A stretch of 64,000 nucleotides of DNA from positions 428,985 to 492,984 of the forward strand of contig NZ_BNCM01000001.1 in NCBI RefSeq assembly GCF_014656475.1. Reading direction: 5' to 3'. Both the position numbers and the translations under genes were made by a program. Origin of the DNA: Sinomonas cellulolyticus. GTDB taxonomy: Bacteria; Actinomycetota; Actinomycetes; Actinomycetales; Micrococcaceae. Positions 1-10,132 of this stretch are shown piece by piece (within the stretch, counting starts at the first letter, position 1; every line of letters begins with the position of its first letter). The notes under the pieces were generated by a model, which did not search any database, was not told the DNA's origin, and saw only the letters and a list, made by a program, of their open reading frames with translations.

Positions 1-396
1 CAGGCCGAACACGAGCCCGGCTGAGAAGTCGACGAGCCGCTTTGCGTCCGCCTCCCCCATGTCGGTGACATTCATGATCACCGGAATTCCCTCGCGGAAG
101 CTCTCTCCGATGACCTTGGCATCATTGTAGGAACGCGGGTGCACGGTGGTGATCTGGCGGAGGCCGCCGTCGTTCCGCACAGCTGCGGCACGCTTGATGG
201 GCGTCACGGGTGCGCGGTACTCCTCGACCTCGGTCGGAGCCGCCTCCCGGGTGGCCAAGGCCGTGCGGCGTTCCTCGCGCTCAGTGTGCACTGGCTGTTC
301 CTCTTCCGTCCGTGCGTGGTGGCCCTCAGTCTCGAACTGCTCCTCGCCGTCCGCCAGACCGAGGTAGATCATCGTCTTGCGCAGAGCGCCAGCCAT
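1..396 (-). CDS. sepF: Cell division protein SepF (N-terminal part, cut by window edge)
   Basis: SepF binds the FtsZ C-terminal tail and anchors Z-ring filaments to the membrane; in actinobacteria, which lack FtsA, it is the main FtsZ tether. The gene reads leftward and runs off the window, leaving 132 codons. They begin with [17 protein letters not shown], the usual membrane-binding N-terminus, followed by a charged variable linker and the start of the SepF fold ([13 protein letters not shown], then [11 protein letters not shown]). The ATG at 396 is chosen because the conserved N-terminus starts there. It lies 80 bp after yggS in the same direction, the standard place at the end of the actinobacterial dcw cluster. 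The C-terminal part cannot be judged. Confidence 0.95.
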   Translation of the reverse strand, partial: MAGALRKTMIYLGLADGEEQFETEGHHARTEEEQPVHTEREERRTALATREAAPTEVEEYRAPVTPIKRAAAVRNDGGLRQITTVHPRSYNDAKVIGESFREGIPVIMNVTDMGEADAKRLVDFSAGLVFGL

Positions 397-476
397 GCTC
401 GACTCCTGTCCTCGGGCCCGTCGGGTGCAAACGCGGCGCCGGGTCGCTCGGCCCAGAAGGTCCCGGCAGTTTGAAG

Positions 477-1193
477 CTACCGCACGGCTGGGCGCGGGCC
501 GAGGACATTGGTGCCTATGCGCAGGTGTGTCGCGCCGGACGCCACGGCGGCCTCGAGGTCCTGGCTCATGCCCGCCGAGATCATCGTCGCCTCGGGGTAG
601 CGCTCCCTCAGGTGCTCCGACACCGCGCGGAGCCGTCCGAACGCTGCAGCAGGATCCCGGCCGAGCGGTGCGACTGCCATGACGCCTGCGAGGGCGAGGC
701 GCGCCGTACCGTCGACGAGTTCGGCGAGGGCCGGCACCTCCTCGGGAAGCGCTCCACCGCGTCCGGAGGATGCAGCGGGGTCGAGGTTGACCTGGATGAG
801 GCAGGAGACGCGGTCTTCTCTTCCTGACCCAGCCATGGCTTTGCCCAAGGCCGTCACGAGCGCCGGCCGGTCCACGGAGTGCACCGTGTGGGCGTAGCGG
901 ACCACGCTCTTGGCCTTGTTCGTCTGGAGCTGCCCGATGAAGTGCCAGACGAGTGGGAGGTGCGCGAGTTCGGCGGCCTTCGCAGACGCCTCTTGATCGC
1001 GGTTCTCGCCGACGTCGGTCACGCCGAGCTCGGCGAGCAGCCTCACATCGGAGGCCGGGTGGAACTTCGTGACGACGATGAGCCTCGGTTGTTCGTCTCT
1101 GCCGGCGGCCCGGGCTGCTGCCGCGATCCGGTCACGGACGCGGGCGAGGTTTGCGGAGAGCTCGGCCCGGCGCGCATCCTCGCCCTCAGCCAT
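477..1193 (-). CDS. yggS: PLP homeostasis protein, YggS/PipY family
   Basis: A 238-residue single-domain, alanine-racemase-like TIM barrel that binds pyridoxal phosphate and buffers PLP and amino acid pools; it has no known catalytic activity. The PLP lysine lies in LIVVTKFHP (about K43), with [20 protein letters not shown] and [10 protein letters not shown] as family signatures, and the C-terminal [12 protein letters not shown]. The ATG at 1193 is chosen because homology begins there and because it overlaps the end of pgeF by 8 bp, as expected for coupled genes. In actinobacteria this gene sits between ftsZ/pgeF and sepF, as here. The family normally reads GEN(R/K)xQE, which is intact. Confidence 0.95.
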   Translation of the reverse strand: MAEGEDARRAELSANLARVRDRIAAAARAAGRDEQPRLIVVTKFHPASDVRLLAELGVTDVGENRDQEASAKAAELAHLPLVWHFIGQLQTNKAKSVVRYAHTVHSVDRPALVTALGKAMAGSGREDRVSCLIQVNLDPAASSGRGGALPEEVPALAELVDGTARLALAGVMAVAPLGRDPAAAFGRLRAVSEHLRERYPEATMISAGMSQDLEAAVASGATHLRIGTNVLGPRPAVR

Positions 1194-1911
1194 GGACCCA
1201 GGCAAGACCGGCAATGCGTCCTTCGCCGGCTGCCCGGCGATGCGAGAAGAACCGAGCGTCCTCGAACGTACAGGCCTCGGCGTCGCGGTGCACCGTGACG
1301 CCGGCAGCGGCGAGCTGGGAGCGCACCCCTGCGGGGAGGTCGAGCGAGGGCGTGCCCCAGCGGGTCGTGGCGGCCGTGCCGGGGACCAGGCCGTCGACCT
1401 CGTCCCGCATCGCTTCGGGAACCTCATAGCAGCGGCCGCAGATGCTCGGGCCGAGCCAGGCCTCGAGTCCGTGGGCGCCGGCCTCCCGGAGCCGCGTGAG
1501 GGCCTCGGTCACGACTCCGGAGGCCAGGCCGGGACGTCCCGCATGGACGGCAGCGAGGGCCGGGCCGCGGTCGTCGAACTCTCCCACGAGCACCACGGGC
1601 ACGCAGTCGGCCACCATGACGGCGATCGGTTCCCCGTGGGACAGGAGGGCGTCGGCCGTCGGGACGGCCTCTGCCCCTGCCCAGGCGGCGTCGCGCCCGT
1701 GGACCTGGCTCATGTAGTGGAAGGCCGGCACGCCCGATTCCTCCGCGAGCCGCGCGCGGGAGTGCTGCACGGCGTCGTCGTCATCGCCGACATGGAAGGC
1801 GAGGTTGCCGGCAGCGGCCTGCGTGAACGCGACGGTGACGCCGGGACGGACGTCCCGGCGCCACCAGAAGAGGCCGTCCGCGCGCGGCGCCTCGGCCGAG
1901 CCGCGGCTCAC
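1186..1911 (-). CDS. pgeF: Peptidoglycan editing factor PgeF / multicopper polyphenol oxidase family (YfiH)
   Basis: YfiH/PgeF proteins are laccase-fold zinc enzymes. They act as purine nucleoside phosphorylase/deaminases in vitro, and the E. coli member removes wrongly built UDP-MurNAc-peptide precursors. The three metal ligands are visible: His in QVHGRDAAW, Cys in VADCVPVVL and His in [21 protein letters not shown] is another family mark. Length (241 aa) is normal. The start is GTG at 1911, and its bases overlap the ftsZ stop as GTGA, which implies translational coupling. The position directly after ftsZ fits a role tied to wall precursor quality, though this is inferred from context and not shown for this group. 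Confidence 0.93.
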   Translation of the reverse strand: MSRGSAEAPRADGLFWWRRDVRPGVTVAFTQAAAGNLAFHVGDDDDAVQHSRARLAEESGVPAFHYMSQVHGRDAAWAGAEAVPTADALLSHGEPIAVMVADCVPVVLVGEFDDRGPALAAVHAGRPGLASGVVTEALTRLREAGAHGLEAWLGPSICGRCYEVPEAMRDEVDGLVPGTAATTRWGTPSLDLPAGVRSQLAAAGVTVHRDAEACTFEDARFFSHRRAAGEGRIAGLAWVHG

Positions 1912-3143
1912 TTGAGGAAGTCGGGCACGTCGAGGTCGTCGTTGCGGTTGCCCGAGAGATCAGGCTCCACGACCGCCGGGAGCTCGACGTCGAAGCCGCC
2001 GTCCGCGGGCAGGCTCGTGTGGCCCTGGCTCCACTGGCTCAGGCCGGCGTGGACGGGCGTGGGCTGCGACACGCGCGGCGCGGCTGACGGAGCCGGGGGG
2101 ACGCTCGCGGCCGGAGAGGCAGGGGCGGACGACGCCGCCTGGGGCGCGGCGGCGGCCTGGGCTGCCTTGACATCCTCGAGGGAGGGCGAGGTGGCCTTGA
2201 CGTCGTCGAAGCCGGCGGCGATCACAGTGACGCGGGCCTCGTCCCCGAGCGCGTCGTCGATGACCGCGCCGAAGATGATGTTGGCCTCGGGGTGGGCGAC
2301 TTCCTGGACGAGGCGGGCTGCCTCGTTGATCTCGAACAGGCCGAGATCGCTGCCGCCCTGGATGGACAGGAGGACGCCGTGCGCGCCGTCGATGGACGCT
2401 TCGAGGAGCGGCGAGGCGATGGCGAGTTCGGCCGCCTTGACGGCACGGTCCTCCCCCCGGGCGGAGCCGATGCCCATGAGGGCAGAGCCAGCACCCTGCA
2501 TCACCGACTTCACGTCGGCGAAGTCGAGGTTGATGAGACCCGGGGTCGTGATGAGATCCGTGATGCCCTGGACGCCGGAGAGCAGCACCTGGTCCGCGGA
2601 CCGGAAGGCATCCAGGACGGAGACGTTGCGGTCGGAGATCGAGAGCAGGCGGTCATTCGGGATGACGATGAGGGTGTCGACCTCGTCGCGCAGCGCTTCG
2701 ATCCCGTTCTCGGCACTCGTGGCGCGGCGGCGGCCCTCGAAGGTGAAGGGACGGGTGACAACGCCGATCGTCAGGGCACCCAGACTCCGCGCAATGCGTG
2801 CGACGACGGGAGCCCCACCGGTCCCGGTGCCGCCGCCCTCGCCCGCGGTGACGAACACCATGTCGGCGCCGCGGAGGACTTCCTCGATCTCGTCGGCGTG
2901 GTCCTCGGCCGCCTGGCGGCCGACCTCGGGGTTCGCTCCGGCGCCGAGGCCTCGGGTGAGCTCACGGCCGACGTCGAGCTTGACGTCCGCATCGCTCATG
3001 AGCAGCGCCTGGGCGTCGGTGTTGATGGCGATGAACTCCACGCCTCGCAGACCGACTTCGATCATGCGGTTGACTGCATTCACGCCACCGCCGCCAATGC
3101 CGACGACCTTGATGACGGCCAAGTAGTTCTGCGGTGCTGCCAC
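1908..3143 (-). CDS. ftsZ: Cell division GTPase FtsZ
   Basis: FtsZ is the tubulin-like GTPase that forms the cytokinetic ring. This copy (411 aa) starts with [19 protein letters not shown] after GTG, has the G-box [12 protein letters not shown], the T7 loop [11 protein letters not shown], a Pro/Ala-rich linker from about residue 320, and the C-terminal tail DLDVPDFLK that binds SepF. The GTG at 3143 is preferred: the conserved N-terminus starts there and an AAGGGA ribosome site lies about 7 nt upstream. The reading frame stays open to a TTG at 3182, which has no good ribosome site. It is separated from ftsQ by 241 bp, the largest gap in the cluster. That gap holds a strong inverted repeat, so ftsZ probably has its own control. 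Confidence 0.98.
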   Translation of the reverse strand: MAAPQNYLAVIKVVGIGGGGVNAVNRMIEVGLRGVEFIAINTDAQALLMSDADVKLDVGRELTRGLGAGANPEVGRQAAEDHADEIEEVLRGADMVFVTAGEGGGTGTGGAPVVARIARSLGALTIGVVTRPFTFEGRRRATSAENGIEALRDEVDTLIVIPNDRLLSISDRNVSVLDAFRSADQVLLSGVQGITDLITTPGLINLDFADVKSVMQGAGSALMGIGSARGEDRAVKAAELAIASPLLEASIDGAHGVLLSIQGGSDLGLFEINEAARLVQEVAHPEANIIFGAVIDDALGDEARVTVIAAGFDDVKATSPSLEDVKAAQAAAAPQAASSAPASPAASVPPAPSAAPRVSQPTPVHAGLSQWSQGHTSLPADGGFDVELPAVVEPDLSGNRNDDLDVPDFLK

Positions 3144-3195
3144 GTTGAGTGTCCCTTGTTCGAAAGCCTGCTGGATCTGCAAGAACCCCGGAGTC

Positions 3196-3232
3196 CATAA
3201 CTATAACCTTCAGCTTGAAGGTTATAGTTATG
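3196..3232. repeat. Perfect 17-bp inverted repeat upstream of ftsZ
   Basis: Two perfect 17-nt arms (3196-3212 and 3216-3232, left arm CATAACTATAACCTTCA) are separated by 3 nt. The repeat is AT-rich, in sharp contrast to the GC-rich surroundings, and ends 53 bp before the ftsZ GTG. In the ftsZ leader RNA it would form a long hairpin, but no U-run follows on the ftsZ strand. It could be a DNA operator, a leader hairpin or a terminator for transcripts arriving from ftsQ. The sequence does not settle which. Confidence 0.85.
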
Positions 3233-3384
3233 TCAAGTAGCTCTTAGGAAGACGGTATGGGCCGTCTCTGGGGCGTGCAACGACCGCCTAGGCGTGTCGT
3301 CCCATTGCCGCCGTCCGTCCCCGCCATCTGTCCACTCTGCCACACCTCCGGATGCCACAGCCCCACCCCTGCGGTGCAGGTGCC

Positions 3385-4584
3385 TCATCGTGTCACCGGG
3401 TGACGTGGGGTGCTCACATCGAAGACCTGGGGGGCCGGCTGGCCCTTCTCGGGCGTGGCTTTCATGAGGGCTTGGAGGACCCTGGCCTTGAGCTCGCGGT
3501 CGTCCGCGTTGCCCCACACCACGGTGCGCCCGTCCGAGAGCTTGAGCTCGACGGAGTCCGCCGACTGTGCCGAGGCCGTCGCGAGCTGGCCCAAGACGTC
3601 GGGGGGAAGTGCCGCGAGGACGGCCGTGACAGACCGGAACACCGCCTGGCCCATCGGCATGGCGGAGCCGTCGATGACAGGCACGGAGTACTGGGACGTC
3701 GCCGTCGCATCGCCCAGCACCACGCCGTCGCCGTCCACGACCGTGAGCTTCCCTCCCTGCTTGACGAGTGCCACGGGGACGCGCTCGACGATCTCGACCA
3801 CGAGCGTGCTCGGCGGCACCGCAAGGGCCCGCGCGCTCTTGACCTGGACGAACTGGTGAAGGAGCCGCTCGACGTCATCGGAACCTACGGTCGCGAGGGG
3901 CTTGCCCCGCACGGGGTCGAGCGCGGAGGCGACCTGGCCTGCCGGCAGCAGGTGGGTGCCCTCCACAGTGATCGTGCGCACCGCGACGAGCGGTGTGAAC
4001 AGCAGCACGGCGAACAGGCCTGCGACGAGGGCCACGGCTAGGCCGGTCCCCACGAGGAGGCGGCGCCGGCGCCGCTTGGCCGGGGGCTCGGGGAAGGCGA
4101 GGACGTCCGCTTCCCCGTCCTCTGCCTGCGTCGGGAGCTGCAGTGCGGCGCCCGCCGGCGAGGCCCCGCCGCGTCCGAAGGCCCAGAGCCGCCGGACGCG
4201 GCCCGTCTCCGATACGCCGGATGCGGCCTGCGGCGCATCGGCCGGTACGCCTTCCGCCCGACCGGACCTCGCGCTGCCGGACTTGGGGCGCGCGGACCCG
4301 GCCCGTGTGGACCCGGCCCGCGTGGACCGAGCCTGTGGGTTCGAGTCCTCCGTCTCTGCGGTCTGGGCGCTGGGGGAAGCCGAGTCGGCGGACGACGGCG
4401 CGTGGGCCGCTCCGCCCTCGCCATGGTCGCCGCCTTGAGGGTTGAGGAGCGTCACCTTGGCACCTCGGACGGTGACCTTGCCCGTCTCGGGCGGGGTGCC
4501 GGCGTCGTGGGCCTGGGCTGGTGCAGAGGCCTCCGCGGCGCGCGGGACGCGCGGGACGCGCGGAACACGTGGGCTAGGCGTCAT
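3385..4584 (-). CDS. ftsQ: Cell division protein FtsQ/DivIB
   Basis: FtsQ is a bitopic membrane protein that links FtsL and FtsB to the rest of the divisome. This copy (399 aa) has an unusually long cytoplasmic tail of about 175 residues, low in complexity, opening with a repeated RVP motif (RVPRVPRVPR) and rich in Ser/Ala/Arg. After RRRRR comes one membrane segment (LLVGTGLAVALVAGLFAVLL), then the POTRA domain (VRTITVEGTHLLPAGQV), the DivIB domain with DGDGVVLG, and a short C-terminus. The ATG at 4584 overlaps the end of murC by 11 bp. The tail's length and repeats are odd; the start could lie further in, but the membrane and periplasmic part is certain. Confidence 0.93.
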   Translation of the reverse strand: MTPSPRVPRVPRVPRAAEASAPAQAHDAGTPPETGKVTVRGAKVTLLNPQGGDHGEGGAAHAPSSADSASPSAQTAETEDSNPQARSTRAGSTRAGSARPKSGSARSGRAEGVPADAPQAASGVSETGRVRRLWAFGRGGASPAGAALQLPTQAEDGEADVLAFPEPPAKRRRRRLLVGTGLAVALVAGLFAVLLFTPLVAVRTITVEGTHLLPAGQVASALDPVRGKPLATVGSDDVERLLHQFVQVKSARALAVPPSTLVVEIVERVPVALVKQGGKLTVVDGDGVVLGDATATSQYSVPVIDGSAMPMGQAVFRSVTAVLAALPPDVLGQLATASAQSADSVELKLSDGRTVVWGNADDRELKARVLQALMKATPEKGQPAPQVFDVSTPRHPVTR

Positions 4585-6004
4585 GCGGTGCCTCGGGAGA
4601 AGAGGGCTGCACGGAGGCGGATCCGGCGGCCAGAGCCGCGAGGAGTTCCCGCCCCTGGAAGGTCACGTCGCCGGCACCCACCGTGAGCACGATGTCGCCG
4701 GGCCGCGCCGCCGCGGCGATCTCGGCGACCGCGCGGTCCACGCGGGGCGCATACGCGGCATCGGTCAGGCGCGCGGTCACGAGTTCGCTCGTTACACCGG
4801 GGATCGGGTCCTCGCGGGCCGGATAGATGTCCATGACACGGACCGTGTCCGCGGCGGAGAGCGCCTCGGCGAACTGCTCGGCGAACTCGCGCGTGCGGGA
4901 GAACAGGTGAGGCTGGAACAGGACATGGACGCTGTGGCCGCCTGCCACTGCCCGGGCCGCGGCCAGGGCAGCCCGCACCTCGGTGGGGTGATGGGCGTAG
5001 TCGTCGAACACCCGCACTCCCCCTGCCTCCCCCTTGAACTCGAACCGCCGGGCCGCTCCGGAGAAGTCGGAGAGCGAGGCGGCCGCACGCTCGGGGTCGG
5101 CACCGGCGTCGACCGCCGCGGCGAACGCGCCCGCAGCGTTGAGGGCGTTGTGGAGGCCGGGGACCCTCAGGGGCAGCGCGTACGTCCGGCCCTCCCACGC
5201 GAGCTCCGTCCCGGAGGGATCGAAGTGCACGACGAGGTCGGCGTCCTGCGCGGTGCCGTAGGTCAGGACCCGCGGGGCATCGGCACGCGCGCGGAGGCGC
5301 CGGGCCAGGGCGAGGGCTCCCGGGTCGTCGGCGCAGGCCAGCACGAGGCCGTGCTCGGGCACGAGGGCCGCGAACGCGTCGAAGGCGGCGTGGACTGCGT
5401 CCGCTGTGCCGTAGTGGTCCAAATGGTCCGCTTCGACGTTGGTGATGACCTCGGTCAGCGGACGGTAGTTCAGGAACGACTCGTCCGACTCGTCGGCCTC
5501 GGCCACGAAGACGTCCGTCTCCCCCGCTGCCGCATTCGCCCCGAGCGCCGGCACGTTGGCACCGATCGCGAAGCTCGGATCGAGGCCCGCTCCGCGCAGC
5601 ATCCATGCCGTCATCGACGTCGTGGTGGTCTTCCCATGTGTTCCGGCGACGGCGATCACGCGGCTGCCCGCCATGACCGCGGCCAGCGCCTCGGAACGGT
5701 GCAGGATCCTGAGCCCGCGGGCGCTGGCCTCGACCAGCTCCGGGTTGTCCGGACGGATCGCCGAGCCGCGCACGACCGTGTCCGCATCCCCGACGTTGGC
5801 GGCGGTGTAGCCCACCGCGATCCGGGCCCCGAGCGACGCGAGCTCCGCCATCACCGGCAGGTCCTTGGCATCCGAGCCGCTCACCGGCACACCCCGGGCC
5901 AGCATGACGCGCGCGACGGCGGACATCCCCACCCCGCCGACTCCCACGAAGTGGACGCGCCCGAGCTCGGCGAGCTCCTCCGGAAGCGTCTGGTTGGCGG
6001 TCAT
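4574..6004 (-). CDS. murC: UDP-N-acetylmuramate--L-alanine ligase MurC
   Basis: MurC adds the first L-Ala to UDP-MurNAc, using ATP, in the cytoplasm. The protein (476 aa) shows the N-terminal UDP-binding loop [14 protein letters not shown], the ATP loop [13 protein letters not shown], the metal and substrate segment [21 protein letters not shown], and the C-terminal [11 protein letters not shown] and FQPHLFSRT. All are intact. The ATG at 6004 overlaps the murG stop as ATGA, so the two are probably translationally coupled. The order murG-murC-ftsQ-ftsZ is the standard actinobacterial one. Confidence 0.98.
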   Translation of the reverse strand: MTANQTLPEELAELGRVHFVGVGGVGMSAVARVMLARGVPVSGSDAKDLPVMAELASLGARIAVGYTAANVGDADTVVRGSAIRPDNPELVEASARGLRILHRSEALAAVMAGSRVIAVAGTHGKTTTTSMTAWMLRGAGLDPSFAIGANVPALGANAAAGETDVFVAEADESDESFLNYRPLTEVITNVEADHLDHYGTADAVHAAFDAFAALVPEHGLVLACADDPGALALARRLRARADAPRVLTYGTAQDADLVVHFDPSGTELAWEGRTYALPLRVPGLHNALNAAGAFAAAVDAGADPERAAASLSDFSGAARRFEFKGEAGGVRVFDDYAHHPTEVRAALAAARAVAGGHSVHVLFQPHLFSRTREFAEQFAEALSAADTVRVMDIYPAREDPIPGVTSELVTARLTDAAYAPRVDRAVAEIAAAARPGDIVLTVGAGDVTFQGRELLAALAAGSASVQPSSPEAPHDA

Positions 6005-7155
6005 GCGCGTGTTCCCTCCTGGATCCCGTCCCCTGCGGCGGCGAGCACCATCGCCGCCATCTGTGCGTCCGCGTCGCGGATTCCCTGGGCGGCCGCGGCG
6101 TGCGCCATCCCGGCCAGCCGGGTGCCGTCCGCGAGGAGCGGAAGGACTGTGTCCTCGAGCCAGCCGGGGGTGAAGTCCGCATCGCGCACCATCAGTGCGC
6201 CGCCCGCCTCGACGAGCCCGCGCGCATTGAGCGCCTGTTCGCCATTGCCGATGGGCAGTGGCACGAACACCGCCGGCAGGCCGACGGCGGCCACCTCGCA
6301 GACCGTTCCGGCTCCCGCGCGGCACACGATGAGGTCCGCAGCGGCGTAGGCCGTCTCCATGCCGTCCACGAATTCCGTCTGGTGATAGCCCGGTGCGGCG
6401 AGAGGGGTCCCGTCCGGGCCGGCGACGGCTTTGTCCCTTCCGGTGATGTGCAGGGTCTGGACGCCGGCGCTGGCGAGGACGCCGAGCGACGCGGCGATGG
6501 TCCTGTTGAGGCTCGCCGCACCGAGCGATCCGCCCGTCACCACGAGGGTCGTCCGGTCCGGATCGAGGCCGAGACTCGCTCGAGCCGACGTACGGGCCGC
6601 AGCGCGGTCGAGCCCGGCGATCTCCGGACGCATGGGCATGCCCACGAGCTTCGAGTGCCGCAGGCGCGTCGCGGCGAAGGCCTTGCCGACGCGCTCGGTG
6701 AAGAGGGCACCGACCCGGTTTGCGAGCCCGGCACGGGTGTTCGCCTCGTGGATCACGATGGGCACCCCGCGCCGGCGCGCCGCGATGTACATGGGGGTGC
6801 ACACATATCCGCCCACCCCGACCAGCACATCGGCCTCTGCGCGGGCGAGGATGCCCTCGGACGCGCGGACTGCGGCCGCGAAGCGGCGCGGCAGCTTCAC
6901 AAGATCAAGGGACGGCTTGCGCGGGAGCGGTACGCGGTCGATCACTGCGAGCTCGAAACCGGCCGCGGGCACGATCCTCGTCTCCATCCCGGTGGCCGTT
7001 CCTACCGCGAGGATCCGGGCCGCGGGTGCGGCCTTGACCACGGCGCGGGCGATCGCGAGCAGCGGACTGATGTGCCCGGCCGTTCCGCCGCCCGCGAGTA
7101 CCACTGACGGTCGGGAGGTCGGGAGCGCGGTCCGCGCGGGGTCCTCATGGGGCAT
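6001..7155 (-). CDS. murG: UDP-GlcNAc transferase MurG (lipid II synthesis)
   Basis: MurG transfers GlcNAc from UDP-GlcNAc to lipid I on the inner face of the membrane, giving lipid II. The 384-residue protein has the N-terminal glycine loop [30 protein letters not shown], the [12 protein letters not shown] segment, TGGSLGA in the linker region, and the donor-site motif [17 protein letters not shown]. These are all in the normal order for a GT-B fold. The ATG at 7155 follows the ftsW stop after a gap of 2 nt, and a second in-frame Met is not nearby, so the start is fairly sure. An N-terminal extension of about 15 residues precedes the Rossmann motif. Confidence 0.97.
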   Translation of the reverse strand: MPHEDPARTALPTSRPSVVLAGGGTAGHISPLLAIARAVVKAAPAARILAVGTATGMETRIVPAAGFELAVIDRVPLPRKPSLDLVKLPRRFAAAVRASEGILARAEADVLVGVGGYVCTPMYIAARRRGVPIVIHEANTRAGLANRVGALFTERVGKAFAATRLRHSKLVGMPMRPEIAGLDRAAARTSARASLGLDPDRTTLVVTGGSLGAASLNRTIAASLGVLASAGVQTLHITGRDKAVAGPDGTPLAAPGYHQTEFVDGMETAYAAADLIVCRAGAGTVCEVAAVGLPAVFVPLPIGNGEQALNARGLVEAGGALMVRDADFTPGWLEDTVLPLLADGTRLAGMAHAAAAQGIRDADAQMAAMVLAAAGDGIQEGTRA

Positions 7156-7157
7156 GT

Positions 7158-8525
7158 CTACGTGCTGGCCTTCCGCTTCGCGTTGGTCGCCGGTTGGGGA
7201 CTGACCGGGGCTGGGACGGGCCGCCCGCTCGCGGGCACCGGCTTGGCTGTGCGCCCCCGTGGGCGCGCAGCCGCGGCCTTGCCTGGCTTGGATCCGGCCG
7301 CCGAGCCCTTCCGGCCCTTCCGGCGGACTCTGGTGGTGGGCCGCATGTCCTCGCGGGCCAGAGACAACAGTACGCCGATCGCACACAGGCAGCTGACCAG
7401 CGCAGAGCCTCCGGACGAGATGAAGGGCAGCGGCACCCCGATCACGGGAGCAATCCCGGTCACCATCGACATGTTGATGGCGGCTTGGCCCAGGATCCAC
7501 GCCATGATCGTGCCGCCGAGGATCCTGGGGAAGAGCTCCTGCTGCCGGGACACCACCCGGAACACCGCCACCGCAAGCACTGCGAAGAGAACGAGGACCA
7601 AGAGGGTGCCGAACAGTCCGAGCTCTTCGCCGAGCACCGCAAAGATGAAGTCGTTCTGCGCCTCGGGCAGCCAGCTGTACTTCTGCCGGCTCTGACCGAG
7701 GCCGACGCCGAACCACCCCCCGGACGCGAGCCCGAACAGCCCGTTCTGGACCTGGTAGGTGAAGTCGGCGCCGTCGGCCCGGCAGAAGTCCGGGTTCTGG
7801 CCGACCCACGTGTAGATGCGGCACATCCGGTTGGGGCTCGCGACGGCGAAGCTGACGGCGGCGATGGCGAGCATCACTCCTGAGCTCACGAACAGCTTGG
7901 TGGGGACACCGGCGTAGAAGAGCGCGGCCACCATGACGAGGAGGATCACGAGCGTCGTGCCGAGGTCGTGCCCCCAGATGACGAGGCCCGCAACCCCCAG
8001 CCCCACCGGGACGGCAGGGATCAGCGCGTGCACCCAGTTGTCCAGGAGCCTCCCTTTGGTGTTCAGGATGGTGGCGAGCCACAGTGCGAGCAGCAGCTTG
8101 GCAACCTCCGAGGGCTGGAAGCTGAAGCCGGCAATCTCGATCCAGTTCTTGTTGCCCAGCACCCTCCTGCCGATGAGCTGGACGAGGATGAGCAGCACGA
8201 TGGTGGCGCCGATGCCGGGCCACGCAAGGCGCTTGAGCCAGCGGACGTTGATCCTCGAGAGCGCGAGCATGCCCACGAGGCCCACCGCCCCGAAGAGGAC
8301 CTGCTTGAGGGCAGCCGTGTAGGGGCTCTCCCCGGCCGCGATGCTCTCCACGCTCGAGGCGGAGAGGACCATCATGATGCCGATCGCCGTGAGCGCGAGG
8401 GTCGTGCCCAGGATGAGGTAGTAGCTCGTGCCGCTGCTGGAGCCTTCCGTGCGGGTGATCCTGCGCCACACGACCGCGAGCGGGCGCAGGGGGCCTCCTG
8501 GTCTCCGCTGCGCCGTGCTGGCCAT
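7158..8525 (-). CDS. ftsW: Lipid II polymerase FtsW (SEDS family)
   Basis: FtsW is the SEDS glycosyltransferase that builds septal glycan together with FtsI. The 455 residues contain about ten membrane helices, the marker [10 protein letters not shown], the conserved [10 protein letters not shown] (the Asp region needed for activity), [18 protein letters not shown], and the C-terminal signature [16 protein letters not shown] basic, Pro/Lys-rich cytoplasmic tail of about 75 residues follows, longer than in most family members and typical of actinobacteria. It lies 5 bp after murD and 2 bp before murG, inside the dcw operon. Confidence 0.97.
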   Translation of the reverse strand: MASTAQRRPGGPLRPLAVVWRRITRTEGSSSGTSYYLILGTTLALTAIGIMMVLSASSVESIAAGESPYTAALKQVLFGAVGLVGMLALSRINVRWLKRLAWPGIGATIVLLILVQLIGRRVLGNKNWIEIAGFSFQPSEVAKLLLALWLATILNTKGRLLDNWVHALIPAVPVGLGVAGLVIWGHDLGTTLVILLVMVAALFYAGVPTKLFVSSGVMLAIAAVSFAVASPNRMCRIYTWVGQNPDFCRADGADFTYQVQNGLFGLASGGWFGVGLGQSRQKYSWLPEAQNDFIFAVLGEELGLFGTLLVLVLFAVLAVAVFRVVSRQQELFPRILGGTIMAWILGQAAINMSMVTGIAPVIGVPLPFISSGGSALVSCLCAIGVLLSLAREDMRPTTRVRRKGRKGSAAGSKPGKAAAARPRGRTAKPVPASGRPVPAPVSPQPATNAKRKAST

Positions 8526-8530
8526 AGTCC

Positions 8531-10132
8531 CTACTCCTCGGTGGTCTCCCGTGCTGCCCGCGCCCGCACCGTATCAGTGAACGCCATCCCACGGTGGGCG
8601 TACGAGTCGAACTGGTCCATCGAAGCCGCGGCCGGTGCCATCAGCACCGTATCTCCGGGCTCCGCGTGGGCCGCTGCGACCTCCACCGCCCGTGCCATGA
8701 TCGCGCTTCCCGTCTGGGCGCTGTTCGCCTCGGCGCCGCCGTGTGGTTCAACGCCGCTGTCCGGCCGGTCCTCACCAGTCTGGCCCGGATCAACGGGGAA
8801 GACCGGTACATTCGGCGCGTGTCGCGAGAGCGCGGCCGCCAGATCCGAGCTGTCACGGCCAATGAGCACGACGGCGCGGAGCCGCGGCGCATGCTCGGTC
8901 ACCAGCTGGTCGTAGGCCACGCCCTTCGACAGGCCACCCGCGATCCACACCACCCGCTCGAAGGCGGACAGGGATGCCGACGCTGCATGGGGGTTGGTTG
9001 CCTTGGAGTCATTGACCCACCTGACAGAGCCGATGGTCGCCACGGTCTGGATCCGGTGGTCGCCGGGAAGGTAGGCCTGCAGGCCGGCCTTCACCGCGGC
9101 GGGCTCGACGCCGTAGGCCCGCACGAGGGCGGCCGCGGCGAGCGCGTTGGCCACCATGTGCCGGGGGGCCACGGGTCCCAGGTCCTCGAGGGAGCCGAGC
9201 TCGGCGGCATGGTCGCGGCGGTTGTCGATGAAGGCTCGGTCCACCAGCAGGCCGTCGACGACGCCGAGCATGCTCACCGCGGGGGTTCCCGTGGTGAACC
9301 CGATCGCCCGGCAGCCCTCGACGACGTCGGCCTCCTCGACCATGTGCTCGGTCTCGATCTGCTCCGCGTTGTACACGCAGGCCTTCTGGGTGTTGGCGTA
9401 GACCTTCGCCTTGTCCGCCAGATACGCCTCGTATGAACCGTGCCAGTCGACATGGTCTTCGGCGACGTTGAGCACCACGGAGGCGACGGGAGAGAGCGAC
9501 TCCTCCCAGTGGAGCTGGAAGCTCGAGAGCTCGACCGCGAAGACGTCGTACTCGACGGGCTCGCGGAGGGCATCGAGGATGGGCTTGCCGACATTGCCCA
9601 CAGCCACCGCCTTGAGGCCGGCAGCCCGCAGCATCGACTCGGTCATTCCGACGGTGGTGGTCTTGCCGTTCGTGCCGGTGATCGCGAGCCAGTCGGCCGT
9701 CTTGCGCCCGCGGCGCCTCCGGACCCGCCACGCGAGCTCGACGTCGCCCCACACCGGGATGCCCCGGCATGTCGCCTCGGCGAGCATCGCCTGATCGGGT
9801 CGCCACCCGGGCGAGGTCACCACGAGGTCCGGGAGCGCGCCGTCGACCTTGGGGAGGTGCTGCACCGCGTCCTCACCGAGCAGGACGTCCTCGGCACCGA
9901 CGATGCGCAGCGTGTCTGCCTGCGCCTGTGCACGATCTGTAACGGAGGAGTCGACCACGACGACGCTCGCGCCGAGCTCGATGAGCGTGTCGGCGGCGGC
10001 GAAGCCGGAGACGCCGATCCCGGCAACGACCACCCGCAGTCCAGCCCAGTCCGAGTCCCAGGACGTCAGGGACGCAAGGCGGGCGCTTTCTGCCCGCGGT
10101 CCCGACGGACCAGAAGAAGCATGCTCATTCAC
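8531..10132 (-). CDS. murD: UDP-N-acetylmuramoyl-L-alanine--D-glutamate ligase MurD
   Basis: MurD adds D-Glu to UDP-MurNAc-L-Ala with ATP. The sequence shows the N-terminal Rossmann segment [14 protein letters not shown], the ATP loop [33 protein letters not shown] and the C-terminal [13 protein letters not shown], followed by GGLSKG and [10 protein letters not shown]. An extra stretch of about 30 residues ([15 protein letters not shown] region) sits near the C-terminus and looks like a variable loop. The GTG at 10132 is chosen as it overlaps the mraY stop as GTGA with AGGA upstream. An ATG five codons earlier (10147) is the alternative and would overlap mraY by 19 nt. Confidence 0.97.
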   Translation of the reverse strand: MNEHASSGPSGPRAESARLASLTSWDSDWAGLRVVVAGIGVSGFAAADTLIELGASVVVVDSSVTDRAQAQADTLRIVGAEDVLLGEDAVQHLPKVDGALPDLVVTSPGWRPDQAMLAEATCRGIPVWGDVELAWRVRRRRGRKTADWLAITGTNGKTTTVGMTESMLRAAGLKAVAVGNVGKPILDALREPVEYDVFAVELSSFQLHWEESLSPVASVVLNVAEDHVDWHGSYEAYLADKAKVYANTQKACVYNAEQIETEHMVEEADVVEGCRAIGFTTGTPAVSMLGVVDGLLVDRAFIDNRRDHAAELGSLEDLGPVAPRHMVANALAAAALVRAYGVEPAAVKAGLQAYLPGDHRIQTVATIGSVRWVNDSKATNPHAASASLSAFERVVWIAGGLSKGVAYDQLVTEHAPRLRAVVLIGRDSSDLAAALSRHAPNVPVFPVDPGQTGEDRPDSGVEPHGGAEANSAQTGSAIMARAVEVAAAHAEPGDTVLMAPAAASMDQFDSYAHRGMAFTDTVRARAARETTEE

